Of a DNA stretch of 64,000 bases, positions 53,592-64,000 are shown in pieces (the first letter of the stretch is position 1; each line of letters starts with the position of its first letter). A model generated the notes under the pieces. It ran no database searches and was not told where the DNA came from. It saw nothing but the letters and a program-made list of their open reading frames with translations. The stretch comes from Cycas panzhihuaensis (lineage: Eukaryota > Cycadophyta). The translations under genes were made by a program, and so were the position numbers. The stretch spans positions 226,059,741 to 226,123,740 of the forward strand of contig CM041465.1 of the NCBI GenBank assembly GCA_023213395.1, read 5' to 3'.

Positions 53592-53852
53592 GTTACGAGC
53601 CACCCTAATCATTAATGAATAGTTGTAACGAGCTTCAGTAAAAGGTGTCTTGAATGGTTGTAACTCTTTGTGAAAATGGGTCTGTCATGTTCATATAAAT
53701 ATGGACTCAAATGTAATATTTATCATCATTCATCATTTTATCAATCAAATGTTAATCAATTGATTATTAATTGGTTTTCAAGCCTGTGCATGTTCTTGTT
53801 TGTTCTCTAAAAACCTACATTCTGCCTTCGGTTACAGAAAAGGTCCGTAACA
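53592..53852 (+). repeat. Gyp4 5' LTR
   Basis: TGTTACGAGCCACC...AGGTCCGTAACA, 261 bases. ATATAAATATGG near 53694 is a possible TATA box. Boundaries rest on TG...CA ends and the adjoining PBS. Confidence 0.82.
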
Positions 53853-53854
53853 AG

Positions 53855-53866
53855 TGGTATCAGAGC
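53855..53866 (+). other. Gyp4 primer-binding site
   Basis: A perfect TGGTATCAGAGC after an AG spacer. Confidence 0.95.
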
Positions 53867-54831
53867 AAGTTCGGTCTAATTTGGTTGGGATCAACGATCT
53901 CCATTTAACGCTGCCAACTAGTCAACCACTTCACACTCATTAACACTAATCTATTAATTTATCAAATTATATCCGTTGCTGTCATCGTTCGAGTCCTCAC
54001 CGTCCTTCATCCACTGCCATTTCATTGTACCTCTAAATTGATATCGGTCTACGACAAATCGAGCAAAAAAAAAATTGCCATATTAATAACCGCGCAGTGT
54101 ATTATCTACATTGTCTGCCTGCCCGAGCACATTTACATTGAAGAAATCAAAAGTATACCGTATTTATTATATATATTATTTTGCTTCAAATTTGACATAG
54201 CCCTTCTATTATCCTTATCGGCGTATATAAAAACCAACAACTGTCATTAGTCTACTCGAGCTACAAATCTGTCTCAGCTCATGTAGTATCATTTCTACTC
54301 GGCTTATAATATATACTTGCATCCCTACATTATATTACGTTATATTGTTATATCGTTGGCTGGCCACACATGCTGCCGAATCTTGATATAATACCCTAGG
54401 CAACGCATCATTGAACCTCTAAATAAAAATTGAGTTGTACTAAGTGCATATATAAAATACCTTAACGCAATACGCCATTTCCTAGCCTCACAATCACGTG
54501 GATATGGTTGATTGGCAATTATATTGATTTGTGCATTTGTGCACTTGTGACTATCACTGTTCCATCTCCGTTTGTCGTTCTTGCCCTAATATTCTGCACT
54601 GTTTTCTATATAATATATATTATAAAATTCCTTATATCATCGTTTTATTCCATACAGTGCAATCGTAATTATATTTGACGCCTCAACTATATCTTTAATA
54701 TATATATTTTTTCAAATATAATATATACTCACTTTTCAATAGTTACCCTATTCATGATCTACATATAAGTCATTCATTCATTATATTTATTATTTATATA
54801 TTATATACGATTACTTTATTAATATTTTATA

Positions 54832-54876
<45 letters not shown>

Positions 54877-55316
54877 TTAAGCCATTCAAATAAGCCTTTA
54901 TTTGTTTACATAGCTAAATCTTTAATCTATTCTTTACCACCTTTAACAAGGTCAAACTCGATATTTAATTATTAATATTTATATCTCATAAGTTATTAAT
55001 TTCAGCTTATCACCCATACTCTCTAACAATCAATTTATTCTCCAGATTTATACATACAATCCTTTAAAGACGGGGTACATCATCAATTAAGTATCAAGTC
55101 GTTGGGAAGCTATAACATTGACTTGCACCAAGACTTATTTGGGATTCTTATATTTGTGCTTTGCATGCACGTATTCATCTGATATCTATCATCTATTCGA
55201 CGAGTGGGGTGATAATATTCCTTATTTTTATAAATCTAGTGAATTAACACATAGTTATAGAAGGAAATCAGTGGAATCACACATACACCATTATAAAAGT
55301 AATAAGCACGGAAGAA
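53867..55316 (+). other. Gyp4 leader with (AC)n microsatellite
   Basis: About 1.45 kb of AT-rich leader without coding pattern, with an (AC)n run of about 43 bases at 54832-54874. Confidence 0.7.
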
Positions 55317-56395
55317 ATGGCCGACAATTCCATCCAAAAGGATATAGTCGAACCTATTACCCAAGCAGTCCATGAAGCAGTTTAGATATCGAACACTCTG
55401 TTAAACCATAATTTACACCAGATTCTAGACAAGTTGACAATCATGGCAGCAAGCAGAAAAAAAGACATGATTATGCTAGATTCTGAAGACGATGCAATGA
55501 GTTGTTAATCACATATTAGAAATCACCCTACAAAAAATTAATGAGGCCCTCAGATGGCCCCAATTAATATAAAAAATGAAGCTATCAGAAATGTCTTAAT
55601 GATTTCCGAAATCTGACTCCTGATGAATAGAAGATAGCGGGTTTTCAGGCATATTTTAACTGCTTGCAAAATATACAGTCATAGAAAAAGAAAAAGTTAG
55701 AAAAGATTGTGATACAATGCTTCAATATTGAGCAGAAGTCACACGAGCCAAGAGTGTGGATCCAACAAATGGAAACTACTTTCGTCTGGTTGAAATTGAA
55801 CCAACAAAATAAGTCTCATTAGCTACCCTGCACATGGACGGAATAGCATGTGAATGGTAGTAGTGTCTCGAACGAACTTCATTTCGAAATTAACTACCAA
55901 CTTGGAAAGAGTTTGTTTGTTTATTCATTGAACGATTTGAAACAATAACCAACCATGATTACTATTGTGAATTGTGAAAATTAAAACAAACAATTCTTGT
56001 GGAAGAATATAATGCAACTTTCATAAAATTAAGCTGTGTATTAGAGGACATTTCGATTAATCGACTTATCTCGTTATATATAGATGGTCTGATCATGGAA
56101 ATCCAAGCTGATGTCAAAATTCAGGAACCCAAGGACCTTAATAAGGTAATACAACTTGCCAAAATATAGGAAGAGAAGATTAACGAACTACAAAAATTGA
56201 AAACAAGACCTTATATTCCTCCCTACACTCGACCTAATCCCCCATCAACGATGCGGCCTAGTCCAATGTCAACCAGATTTAATCAACTGCCCATACCTCA
56301 AAGGACAAGCGCTGATCAAGAAGATTTAAGAAAAAAGAATCTATGTTTCAGGTGTGCTGAAAAATGGACACCTAATCACAAATGTTAGAAGAATC
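55317..56395 (+). pseudogene. Gyp4 gag
   Basis: The ATG at 55317 begins MADNSIQKDIVEPITQAVHE. Many stops and shifts follow. Recognisable core: RVWIQQMETTFVWLKLNQQN, WKEFVCLFIERFE, EEYNATFIKLSCVLEDIS, LYIDGLIMEIQADVKIQEP. The zinc knuckle CFRCAEKWTPNHKC is at about 56346-56387. It is a typical gypsy capsid plus nucleocapsid. Confidence 0.82.
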
Positions 56396-56499
56396 AATGA
56401 TATACAATGGAATTATCTCTTGTAGTTGAATATGAGGAAGAAGAAGATATAGAAGAAATTCAAGAGAATCTTGTGGAAACTCAGGGGGACCATTGCAAC

Positions 56500-56900
56500 C
56501 ATTAAGAAATCTTAAAAATGTCATTCTTAGCTATGAGTGGACTCACAAGATTGGATACACTTAAACTACGAGGCTTTGTTAAAAATCAAGTTGTTACAAT
56601 CTTGATTGATCCCAGAAGTACTCATAATTTCATAGAGAGAATCTTAGCTCAATATTTAAAGTTATTTCCAAAGCATCACCTATCCAAGTAAGTGTTGGGG
56701 GGATATCAAGTTATATCCGAACAAGGTCTAATGGAGAATCTTAAAATCGCAATAGGTGATGTCATTATTAAAGAAAATTTTTATGTACTTGATGTTGGTG
56801 GAGTAGACATTGTCCTTCGAGAAGTCAATGGTTAAGTACTTTGGAAAGTTTTGAAATGAACCTAGAGGAATTAATTATGAGATATAAGAAAGAAGAAAGA
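56500..56900 (+). pseudogene. Gyp4 aspartic protease
   Basis: LRGFVKNQVVTILIDPRSTHNFIERILAQ-type sequence, where DPRST stands for the active DSGST loop (serine to proline, glycine to arginine). LDVGGVDIVLREVNG closes the domain in a second frame. Confidence 0.8.
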
Positions 56901-56999
56901 ACTGTTGTTCTTCAAGGGGAAAAACCAAGAAATAATCATCTAATATCCTGTAAACAAATGGAAAAAATAATTAAGAAGGGATACCGTGGCATTATGACT

Positions 57000-57848
57000 T
57001 AACTCTTCTCTATTCAAGCAGGAACAACATAAATGACCAAAGAAAATGAACTTAAAAAAGTTGTTTAGAAACATAAAGAAAATTTTTAGAATATTCCAAC
57101 AGAGTTACCTTAGGATAGAGGATTGGAACATCAAATTGAATTTGAAGCAGGCACTATTCCGATTGTTATTCGACCATATAAACAACCACATCATTATCGG
57201 AATGAAATTGAGAAAATTGTATAGGAATTGTTAGACCTAGGAGTAATAGCCCCTAGTAAAAGCCCTTTTGCAACTCCTATAATCCTAGTAAGGAAAAAAG
57301 ATGCAACCTATCGCATGTGTATAGACTACTGGGCACTGAGCAAAGTTAGAATAAAAAATAAATTTCCTATACCAAGGATCGATGAGTTACTAGACAAATT
57401 GCAAGGAGCGGAATATTTTTCAAAAATAGACTTAAAATCTAGTTATCACCAAATTCGAATAAAACTAGAAGACATACAAGACGACCTTCAACACATACCA
57501 CGATTATTATGAATTCAAGGTAATGCCTTTCGGCCTTACCAATGCACTGGCCATATTCCAAGCTATTATGAATAAGATTCTTAGTTCCTTTCTACGAAAA
57601 TCTGTCTTCGACGATATATTAATATTCAACAAAAAATGAGGTGAACACGTAAACCATGTTGACCAAGTGCTAAGCGTATTAAAAGAACACAAGTTTTTTG
57701 TGAATAAGTCAAAATGTTATTTTGGATTGAAAGAGATAGAATATTTGGGTCACCTCATTTCAAAGGAAGGAATGAAAGTTGATCCTGAAAAGGTCAGAGC
57801 AATTCAAGATTGGCCAACACCCAAAAATATCACTAAACTTCGAGGGTT
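57000..57848 (+). pseudogene. Gyp4 reverse transcriptase, interrupted by Gyp1'
   Basis: LDLGVIAPSKSPFATPIILV, KKDATYRMCIDYWALSKV (arginine to tryptophan in the DYRAL motif), [33 protein letters not shown]. Then shifted frames with FGLTNALA, the catalytic FDDILIFN box (about 57606-57630), FFVNKSKCYFGLKEIEYLGH and TPKNITKLRG, where it is cut at 57848. The missing continuation FLGLIGYYRRF begins at 63309. Confidence 0.87.
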
Positions 57849-58297
57849 TGAAGCGACCCTGTCTTAAGTCTGGCTGACTCCTATACAAGGCTGTGGCTGA
57901 CTTCTAATCGCAGTTTTGGGTGCACCTTTTATCTCTCTGGCCGACTTCTATTATTCCAATTGGTGTGCCTATAAATAGGGACCCTTGGGGGTCATTTGAT
58001 CATCATTGTGTGCAGGTTTTCCTCCCAATTTCGGCCTTTGGCAAGTGCAGAATCTCAGCCCTAGGGCTACATTTTCTAAGGAGGATTCCTGCCTCGAAGG
58101 GCTTGGTGAACTTTACAGGTGTATTGGTACCTTTTCGATAATCTATTTGTATTTTGATCGCAATTTGATCTTAATTTTAGCAATTGTACTTTGATTTGGA
58201 TATTTTCATATAAGGAAATTGCTATTTGAGTTCTGTTTTCTGTAAATTGACTACGTTTTGCTCCATTTTGTATCATTTTGGTGAAAGAATTGCTACA
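57849..58297 (+). repeat. Gyp1' 5' LTR
   Basis: TGAAGCGACCCTG...AAGAATTGCTACA. GCTGAC at 57873 and 57896, GCCGAC at 57940, and TATAAATA at 57970-57977. Confidence 0.93.
57873..57977 (+). promoter_or_regulatory. Gyp1' LTR promoter with GCCGAC-type motif array
   Basis: Three GGCYGACTYC words precede the TATA box. In the 3' LTR the same sites read GCCGAA (62857), GCCGAC (62880) and GCTGAT (62923). Each pair is compatible with ancestral GCCGAC, as in Gyp1. Confidence 0.5.
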
Positions 58298-58299
58298 AG

Positions 58300-58311
58300 T
58301 GATATCAAAGC
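58300..58311 (+). other. Gyp1' primer-binding site, mutated
   Basis: TGATATCAAAGC, two G-to-A changes from TGGTATCAGAGC, after an AG spacer. Confidence 0.85.
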
Positions 58312-58399
58312 TGCATTCTGAAGCGGGAATTTTAAGGGAATTTTTTCCAAAGGGAAGGAAATTTTGACCCACCCTCTCACCCGAGAAAGACAAAAAAAA

Positions 58400-59340
58400 C
58401 TGAAACGGAATTGAGATCCAAGAAAATCAGAACACTAAATAGAATACCAAGATCCCAAGATTTTGAGGAACAAGTTGCAGAAAACATGATAACAGTCATG
58501 CAAGAATTGATACAACAGATCAAAAACCTCAACAGAAGATTAGAAAGACAAGAAATAATCCCGCCGAAAGTAGAACAAAGCTAGGATTCAGATCAAGATA
58601 TAGACCAAGCAAACCAGGAAGGCAGATTCAAAGAAGGATTCATTTTTCAATAAAGAAACATGAGACCACAAGTAATCCCCACAAACACAAAGATCGCATT
58701 GGAGAAATTTGATTCTGAAAAAACGCAGGACATAAGAGCTTGGCTACTTCAGATGGAAACCTACTTTGCAATTAACCAGACGCCAGAGATAGAAATGGTT
58801 CCTATTGCCTCCTTACACCTATATGGACGAGCCCTAAATTGGTATCATCGGTGGAAAATGATGATAGGATCGCAATAGTAGGAATGGAGAAACTTTAGAG
58901 TAGCAATTATCAATCAATACGAAGATTCGTGGGCTATGGATTACTTCGTTCAACTAACAAGACTGCAACAAATGGGGTCAGTTCGAAAATATACTGAACA
59001 ATTCCAGATGCTACAATGCATGATCACATCAAATATCCCTTAGGAATGCCTCAGGGAAACATACATAAATGGTCTCAAGGTGCTGATAAGATTCTGTGTG
59101 CTAGCACAACAACATGTAGCGCTAGAAGAAATTGTAAAACATGCTAGGTGCGTTGAAGCTGAACTCAAAGAAACCCGACCAACTTTTGTGTGTAGAACAG
59201 AGATGGCACCACCGTCCACCACAAATTGGAACAGATCAGGGGTCAAAGTTGATACTTCTCTCACAATCAAAAGTACAACAGAAAACCCTACACGTGAGGA
59301 ACACATAAGGAAGGGCACATGCTTTAAATGCTGAGGAAAA
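58400..59340 (+). pseudogene. Gyp1' gag
   Basis: The N-terminal coiled-coil-like part (EEQVAENMITVMQELIQQIK) precedes an open stretch from 58660: KIALEKFDSEKTQDIRAWLL, METYFAINQTPEIEMVPIAS, LHLYGRALNWYHRWKMM. After a stop come WRNFRVAIINQYEDSWAMDY and YTEQFQMLQCMI, then QQHVALEEIVKHARCVEAEL. The zinc knuckle has lost its second half (GTCFKC, then a stop). Confidence 0.86.
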
Positions 59341-59379
59341 TAGAACAGGGAACACCAATACCTAGGTAAGAAGGTATTC

Positions 59380-60042
59380 ATGTTAAATAACAAAGAACTA
59401 GATATACCAGAACAAATGGAAGAAGAAACAATACAAGACCAGGAAGACGATAATGAACAAGTTGAAGCCGAGCTAGAGGAATTACTGAAAATCGACACCG
59501 AGAATGTTCAAATCTCCCTACAAGCCATAACAAGACAGAGTGCGGCACCCCAAACCTTACGATTTGATGGGATGCTGAAAGGTGCTCCAACAGCGGTACT
59601 AGTGGATAGCGGAAGTACCCATAACTTCATCAACAGACCAATAGCACAAAAGCTAGGAATAAAGGTGGAACCGTTGAAGACCTTCTAAGTATCAATTGCC
59701 AACGGGAAGATGGCACCCTGCAGAGGATTCTGTAGAAATATCAACTTGAAAATTGGTGAGTACCCCTTGAATTCCAACATGTTTGCAATGCAAATAGGAG
59801 GAGTTGACGTGGTCTTAGGGGTACAGTGGCTATGGACCTTAGGGAATATAGTCACCAACTATATGACTATAGTCATATGCTTCCGAATAAACGGAACAAA
59901 ATACATACTACGTGGACCCAAAAATCCACCTACACAGCTAGTATCATCTCATAGAATGGAAAAAATTATGCGAAAAAAGGCACCGACATACATAGTATCA
60001 TGCCACAAAATTGAAATCCAAGAAACTCCTACAGATATCTAG
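59380..60042 (+). pseudogene. Gyp1' aspartic protease
   Basis: Acidic linker, then VLVDSGSTHNFINRPIAQKL: the protease loop is intact, unlike Gyp1. A stop at 59686-59688 (glutamine in Gyp1) interrupts it. VDVVLGVQWLWTLGNIVTNY follows. Confidence 0.87.
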
Positions 60043-60048
60043 AACATC

Positions 60049-60771
60049 TTGGACGGCTACAAGCAAGTATTCAAAGAACTGAAAGGATTACCTCCAACGA
60101 GAGAGACTCAACATGTGATTGACTTAATTCCAAGAGTTGTGCCAGTAAACATAAGGCCATACAGGCACCCGTACAACATGAGGAAAGAAATCAAGAGCAT
60201 AACAAGGGAATTACTCGCACAAGGTCATATCCAAAGCAGCATAAGCTCGTTTGCTTCACTAGTGGTAATCGGTCCCAAGAAAGAGGGGACATTCATGATG
60301 TGCATAGACTATAGAGGACTAAACAAATTGACTATAAAGAATAAATATCTGATCCCCAGGATTGACGACTTACTAGATGAAATACATGGGGCAGAATACT
60401 TTTCCAAGATCGACCTTTGATCTAGATATCACCACATTAGGATCAAAGAGGAAGACGTCCACAAGACAACTTTTAGAACTCATGAAGGATTATTCGAGTT
60501 CAAAGTGATGTCATTTGGCTTAACCAACACATTGACAACGTTTCAGGCAACGTTTCAGGATATACTCATCTATAGCAAAACATGGAACGAACATTTAGAA
60601 CATTTAAGGTTAGTCCTAGAAGTTCTAGCAAAAAAACTATTCTTTGCCAACAAGAAAAAATGCTCGTTTGGTCAACAGGAACTTGAGTACCTAGGTTATA
60701 TAATTACTCCGGAGGGAATCAAGGTTGACCCCAAAAAGGTCCAAGCGATCGTTGAGTGGTCGACACCATGA
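60049..60771 (+). pseudogene. Gyp1' reverse transcriptase lacking part of the catalytic block
   Basis: [79 protein letters not shown], then a stop. EFKVMSFGLTNTLTTFQ runs straight into ATFQDILIYSKTW. About 17 residues, including the first catalytic aspartate of the DD box, are missing compared with Gyp4. A 12-base unit, CAACGTTTCAGG, is duplicated in tandem at the junction (60536-60559). KKCSFGQQELEYLGYIITPE continues normally. Confidence 0.88.
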
Positions 60772-61330
60772 AACGTCACAGAGGTTCACAGTTTTCTAAG
60801 AGCAATAGGTTATCTCAAGAAATTCATAAAAGGGTATGCCAACATAGCAACTCCTTTAACGGACCTAACGAAGAAGGTCGCTTTCACATGGAATGAAGTG
60901 ACCAACAATGTCTTTGAAGATCTTAAAGGCGCTATGGTAAGAGCCCCAATCTTAGCAACTCCAGATTTCTCAAAACCGTTCATTCTGGAATGCAATGCTT
61001 CAGGGTTTGGTATAGGAGCAGTCCTACTTCAAGACGAAAGGCCAATAGCATACGAAAGCAGGAAATTAAACAACAGAGAGAAGTTAAAGCCAATCTACGA
61101 CAAAGAGATGTTGGCAATAATGCATGCAATCCACTAATGAAGACAGTACTTACTTGGGAGCTCTTTTCAAGTACGGACAGACCACGACAGTCTCAAGTAT
61201 TTCTTAAGTCAAGACATTGTCGGACGATCAACAAAAATGGTTGAGCAAATTATAATCATTTGACTTCTCCATAGTATATAAAAAGGGCAAAGACAATGTA
61301 ACAGCGGATGCCCTTTCAAGGATTCTGGAA
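60772..61330 (+). pseudogene. Gyp1' RNase H
   Basis: FLRAIGYLKKFIKGYANIAT, LTKKVAFTWNEVTNNVFEDL, FILECNASGFGIGAVLLQDE (catalytic aspartate of DAS now asparagine), YESRKLNNREKLKPIYDKEM. After stops and shifts RTDHDSLKYF and YKKGKDNVTADALSR are recognisable. Confidence 0.86.
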
Positions 61331-61435
61331 GAAGGTCATGAACAACGAGCAATACAAGCAATATCAGTAGGCATTCCAGCATGGCACAAGATAATAAAGG
61401 AAGAATACAACAACGATTCGAAATACAAGTAGTTA

Positions 61436-62560
61436 ATGGATAGAACAAGTGAAAATCAAACTGGCTTATATGAAATACAGAAAGGAATAATACTTAGAAA
61501 AGGGAAGATCTGTATCCTAAGGAAATCAACATTAAGGGACATAGTATTACAAGAGGCTCACTCGACACCTCTAGTAGGTCACACGGGGACCGACAAGACT
61601 TACAGAAAGATAAGAGCCTCTTTTTATTGGAAGGGCCTAAAAATAGACGTTCAGAAATTTGTGGCAGAGTACGATACCTACCAAAGAAACAAGATCAAAT
61701 GCATAAGAACACTTGGATTACTCCAACCATTGCCAATTCCAGAGCAGAAATGGGATGAAATCTCCATGGACTTCATAATAGGGCTACCTTGCTTAGAAGG
61801 AAAAGATGCAATTCTGGTCATAGTAGATCACCTTACAAAATATGGCCACTTCAGGTGTTTAAAATCAGCAGCTAAGGCCAGCGACATCGTAGATCTATAC
61901 ATGAAGGAGATCCACCATTTACATGGGTTTTCAAAAGCAATCGTAAGTGATCGTGATCCAAAATTTACTAGCAAATTTTGGCAAGATCTCTTCAAATTCG
62001 CAGGCACGAAACTGAAGATGAGCATAACTTACCACCTGCAAACCGACGAGCAAATAGAAATCGTCAATAAGTGCTTAGAAGGATACTTACGGAACTTCTG
62101 TTTAGACCAACAAAAACACTGGCACCGTTGGATACACTTAACAGAATGGTGGTTCAACACCACCTATCATTCCGCAGCAAAGATGACACCCTTCTAGGCT
62201 TTATACGGGTATCAGCCACCCTCGCTACTAACCTAGAATAGACCATCAAAAGTCCAATCAGTCGAGGAACGTCAGAAACAAGCAGAAGAGACCATCGCCA
62301 AGTTAAAGGATAATCTAGCAATGGCACAAAATAGGATGAAGCAATAGTTTGATAAAAAATGTTTCGAAAGAAAATTTGAAGTTAGCGACTTGGTTTTCTT
62401 GCGGCTCCAGGCATACAAACAAGCTTCACTACAAAAGACAAGCAATCAAAAACTCACGCTTAGATATTTTGCTCCCTACTAAATCACCGCCAAGATAGGT
62501 GAAGTTGCATACCAATTAAGACTACTCAAAGGCGCAAAGATCCATAATGTCTTCCATGTT
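61436..62560 (+). pseudogene. Gyp1' integrase
   Basis: 253 open codons. The N-terminal HHCC finger retains both histidines (AHSTPLVGHTGTDKTY) but both cysteines became tyrosine (AEYDTYQRNK). The core has MDFIIGLPCLEGKDAILVIV, VSDRDPKFTSKFWQDLF and HLQTDEQIEIVNKCLEGYL, so D, D and E are present. It ends in TAG 62195-62197 after AAKMTPF. The C-terminal domain ([41 protein letters not shown]) continues with further stops. Confidence 0.88.
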
Positions 62561-62599
62561 TCTTGTCTAAAAAAGAAAGTTGGCGAGAAGATAGTTCCA

Positions 62600-62800
62600 C
62601 AATCCAACATACCAGAGCTTTAACGAAGAAGGAAAGATGACATTGGAGCCCGAAGGAATTTTACAAACCCGCACCCGAGTGCTTAGAAATAGACAAATAA
62701 GAGAACACCTGGTCAAATGGAAGGACCTAGACATTGAAGATGCCACATGGGAGAAAGATGAATGGTTAAAACAATTTCTGAACCTACCCGTGCTTTAAGG
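62600..62800 (+). pseudogene. Gyp1' chromodomain
   Basis: MTLEPEGILQTRTRVLRNRQ, then IREHLVKWKDLDIEDATWEK and DEWLKQFLNLPVL, ending at TAA 62797-62799. The pattern is the canonical chromovirus chromodomain, and its final residues align with the piece left in Gyp1 at 1372-1420. Confidence 0.85.
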
Positions 62801-62832
62801 GAAAAACACAGTTTCAGGGGGAGGGGGAGTCT
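62790..62832 (+). other. Gyp1' pre-PPT hairpin and polypurine tract
   Basis: GTGCTTT (62790-62796) and AAAACAC (62803-62809) pair with one mismatch around AAGGGA. A long purine run, AGGGGGAGGGGGAG, lies before the LTR. Confidence 0.7.
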
Positions 62833-63305
62833 TGAAGCGACCCCGTCTTAAGTCTGGCCGAATCCTATACAAGGTTATGGCCGACTTCTAATTGCAGTTT
62901 TGGGTGCACCTTTTATCTCTCTGGCTGATTTCTATTATTCCAATTGATGTGCCTATAAATAGGGACCCTTGGGGGTTATTTGATCATCATTGTGTGCAGG
63001 TTTTCCTCTCCAATTTCGGCCTTTGGCAAGTGCAGAATCTCAGCCTTAGGGCCGCATTTTCTGAGGAGGATCCCCACCTCGAAGGGCTTGACGAACTTTA
63101 CAGGTGTATTGGTACCTTTTCGATCATCTATTTGCATTTTGATCGCAATTTGATCTTCATTTTCGCAGTTGTACTTTGATTTATATTTGTTATACATTTG
63201 ATTTGGATATTTTCATACAAGGAAATTGCTATTTGAGTTCTGTTTTCTTGTAAATTGGTTATGTTTTGCTCCATTTTGTATCATTTTGGTTAAAGAATCG
63301 CTACA
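62833..63305 (+). repeat. Gyp1' 3' LTR
   Basis: Partner of 57849-58297, with about 22 extra bases near 63180-63203. Confidence 0.93.
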
Positions 63306-64000
63306 AGGTTCTTAGGGCTAATAGGGTATTATCGTCGTTTTGTTACAAATTATGCACAGAAAATGGATGCCCTAACTCGCTTATTAAAAAAGGATTCCTT
63401 CCAATGGAATGAAGAAGCAACAGTATATTTTGAACAATTTAAACAGATCATGACCCACATATCGGTACTAACTTTGCCTGATTTTTCTAGGACTTTTATA
63501 ATAGAATGCGATGCATCAGGAATAGGAATTGGGGTAGTATTGATGTAAGAAGGAAAGTCCATCGCATTTGAAAGTAGAAAATTAAACAATAGAGAAATGC
63601 TCAAATCTACCTATGACAAGGAAATGTTGGCCATTATACACGCCCTAGTTAAATGGCGTCAATATCTGTTAGGTAGTAAATTCATAGTAAAAACAGATCA
63701 TAATAGTTTACAATATTTATTAAAACAAAAAGAGTTGTCCCCAGAACAACAGAAATGGATAAGTAAGATACAGGGATTTGATTTTGACATAATATATAAC
63801 AAAGGCAAAAGTAATGTGGTGGCAGATGCTTTGTCTTGAAAAGATGAAGAACAATCAAATGCAGAGTATCAATTAAAAGTTGTTTCAATAATAGAACCAT
63901 TATGGACCATAGAATTACAATCAGATTACTCAAAAGATCCTAATCTTCAACAACTTATTCAAAGGATTCAACAAGGGGAAGAAGATAAATTTGAATAGAA
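63306..64000 (+). pseudogene. Gyp4 RNase H, continued after the Gyp1' insertion
   Basis: Starts FLGLIGYYRRFVTNYAQK, completing the RT-RNase H connection broken at 57848. MDALTRLLKKDSFQWNEEAT, FIIECDASGIGIGVVLM (DAS catalytic aspartate intact), then TAA. SIAFESRKLNNREMLKSTYD, KWRQYLLGSKFIVKTDHNSL, KIQGFDFDIIYNKGKSNVVA and DALS follow, then a TGA. It continues to the window edge toward integrase. Confidence 0.9.

Larger units (their letters stand above)
57849..63305 (+). mobile_element. Gyp1': Ty3/gypsy chromovirus, full-length relative of Gyp1
   Basis: 5.46 kb, inserted in the Gyp4 pol between RT and RNase H. LTRs at 57849-58297 and 62833-63305; flanks GGGTT (57844-57848) and AGGTT (63306-63310) match at 4 of 5 bases. 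All domains are present through a chromodomain, though RT has lost part of its catalytic block. Its gag, protease and integrase closely match Gyp1. Confidence 0.95.
53592..64000 (+). mobile_element. Gyp4: Ty3/gypsy element, runs off the right edge, carries Gyp1'
   Basis: The 5' LTR (53592-53852), PBS, leader, gag, protease and RT reach 57848. The reading resumes exactly at 63306 after the Gyp1' insertion and goes through RNase H to the end of the window. The 3' LTR lies outside, so its target duplication (ACATT at 53587-53591 is the candidate) cannot be checked. Confidence 0.9.

Noticed and set aside
54832-54874. (AC)n run as a possible CRISPR-like or regulatory array
   Set aside because: Plain dinucleotide microsatellite without spacers.
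53592-63305. Endogenous pararetrovirus as the source of the RT/RNase H sequences
   Set aside because: LTRs, PBS, PPT, integrase and target duplications are present and no movement-protein-like sequence is seen, so these are LTR retrotransposons.

Overview
The window is plant nuclear DNA made almost entirely of LTR retrotransposons nested in one another. The evidence for a plant is TGGTATCAGAGC-type (initiator methionine tRNA) primer-binding sites beside TG...CA long terminal repeats, Ty1/copia and chromodomain-bearing Ty3/gypsy polyproteins, Tat/Athila-like gag-protease remnants, and one exon of a plant group-C bZIP transcription factor gene. The density of old, mutated, nested elements suggests a large repeat-rich seed-plant genome; I cannot name the species. 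I see no rRNA, tRNA or CRISPR, and no intact protein-coding gene: every polyprotein has stops, frameshifts or deletions.

Layout. (1) 1-21.6 kb: an old Tat/Athila-like gypsy element on the minus strand ('TatX-m') hit three times: Gyp1 (857-10537, minus, TSD AATTT), which itself carries copia element Cop1 (1465-6597, minus, TSD TAACC); TRG1 (12282-14285, plus), a 2-kb gag-only element; and Gyp2 (14994-21001, plus, TSD CTTAT). (2) 21.6-31.6 kb: a chromovirus integrase/chromodomain fragment, a gag-protease-chromodomain deletion derivative with its 3' LTR, the bZIP exon (about 26517-26730), a decayed tandem repeat, and a truncated copia copy (Cop1b). (3) 31.6-53.6 kb: a second TatX copy on the plus strand ('TatX-p') hit by copia element Cop2 (34309-53026, minus, TSD AAGAG). 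Cop2 holds TRG2 (36112-39709, plus, gag-only copia type) and Cop2' (41339-48896, plus), a young member of the same family as Cop2. (4) 53.6-64 kb: Gyp4 (from 53592, plus, running off the window) with Gyp1' (57849-63305, plus) inserted into its pol gene.

Hand-counted LTR divergence agrees with the nesting order: Cop2' about 1%, TRG1 about 2%, Cop1 about 5%, Gyp2 about 6%, Gyp1 and Cop2 about 7%. Each autonomous type encodes gag (particle), aspartic protease, reverse transcriptase/RNase H and integrase; copia elements place integrase before RT and gypsy elements after RNase H.

The most unusual signals are not genes. They are a covarying AGGG-loop hairpin just upstream of the polypurine tract in several gypsy families, repeated GCCGAC (DRE/CRT core) arrays upstream of the TATA box in gypsy LTRs, two conserved palindromes in the Cop2 LTR, and gag-only elements that appear to use Gyp2-like and copia-like helpers.
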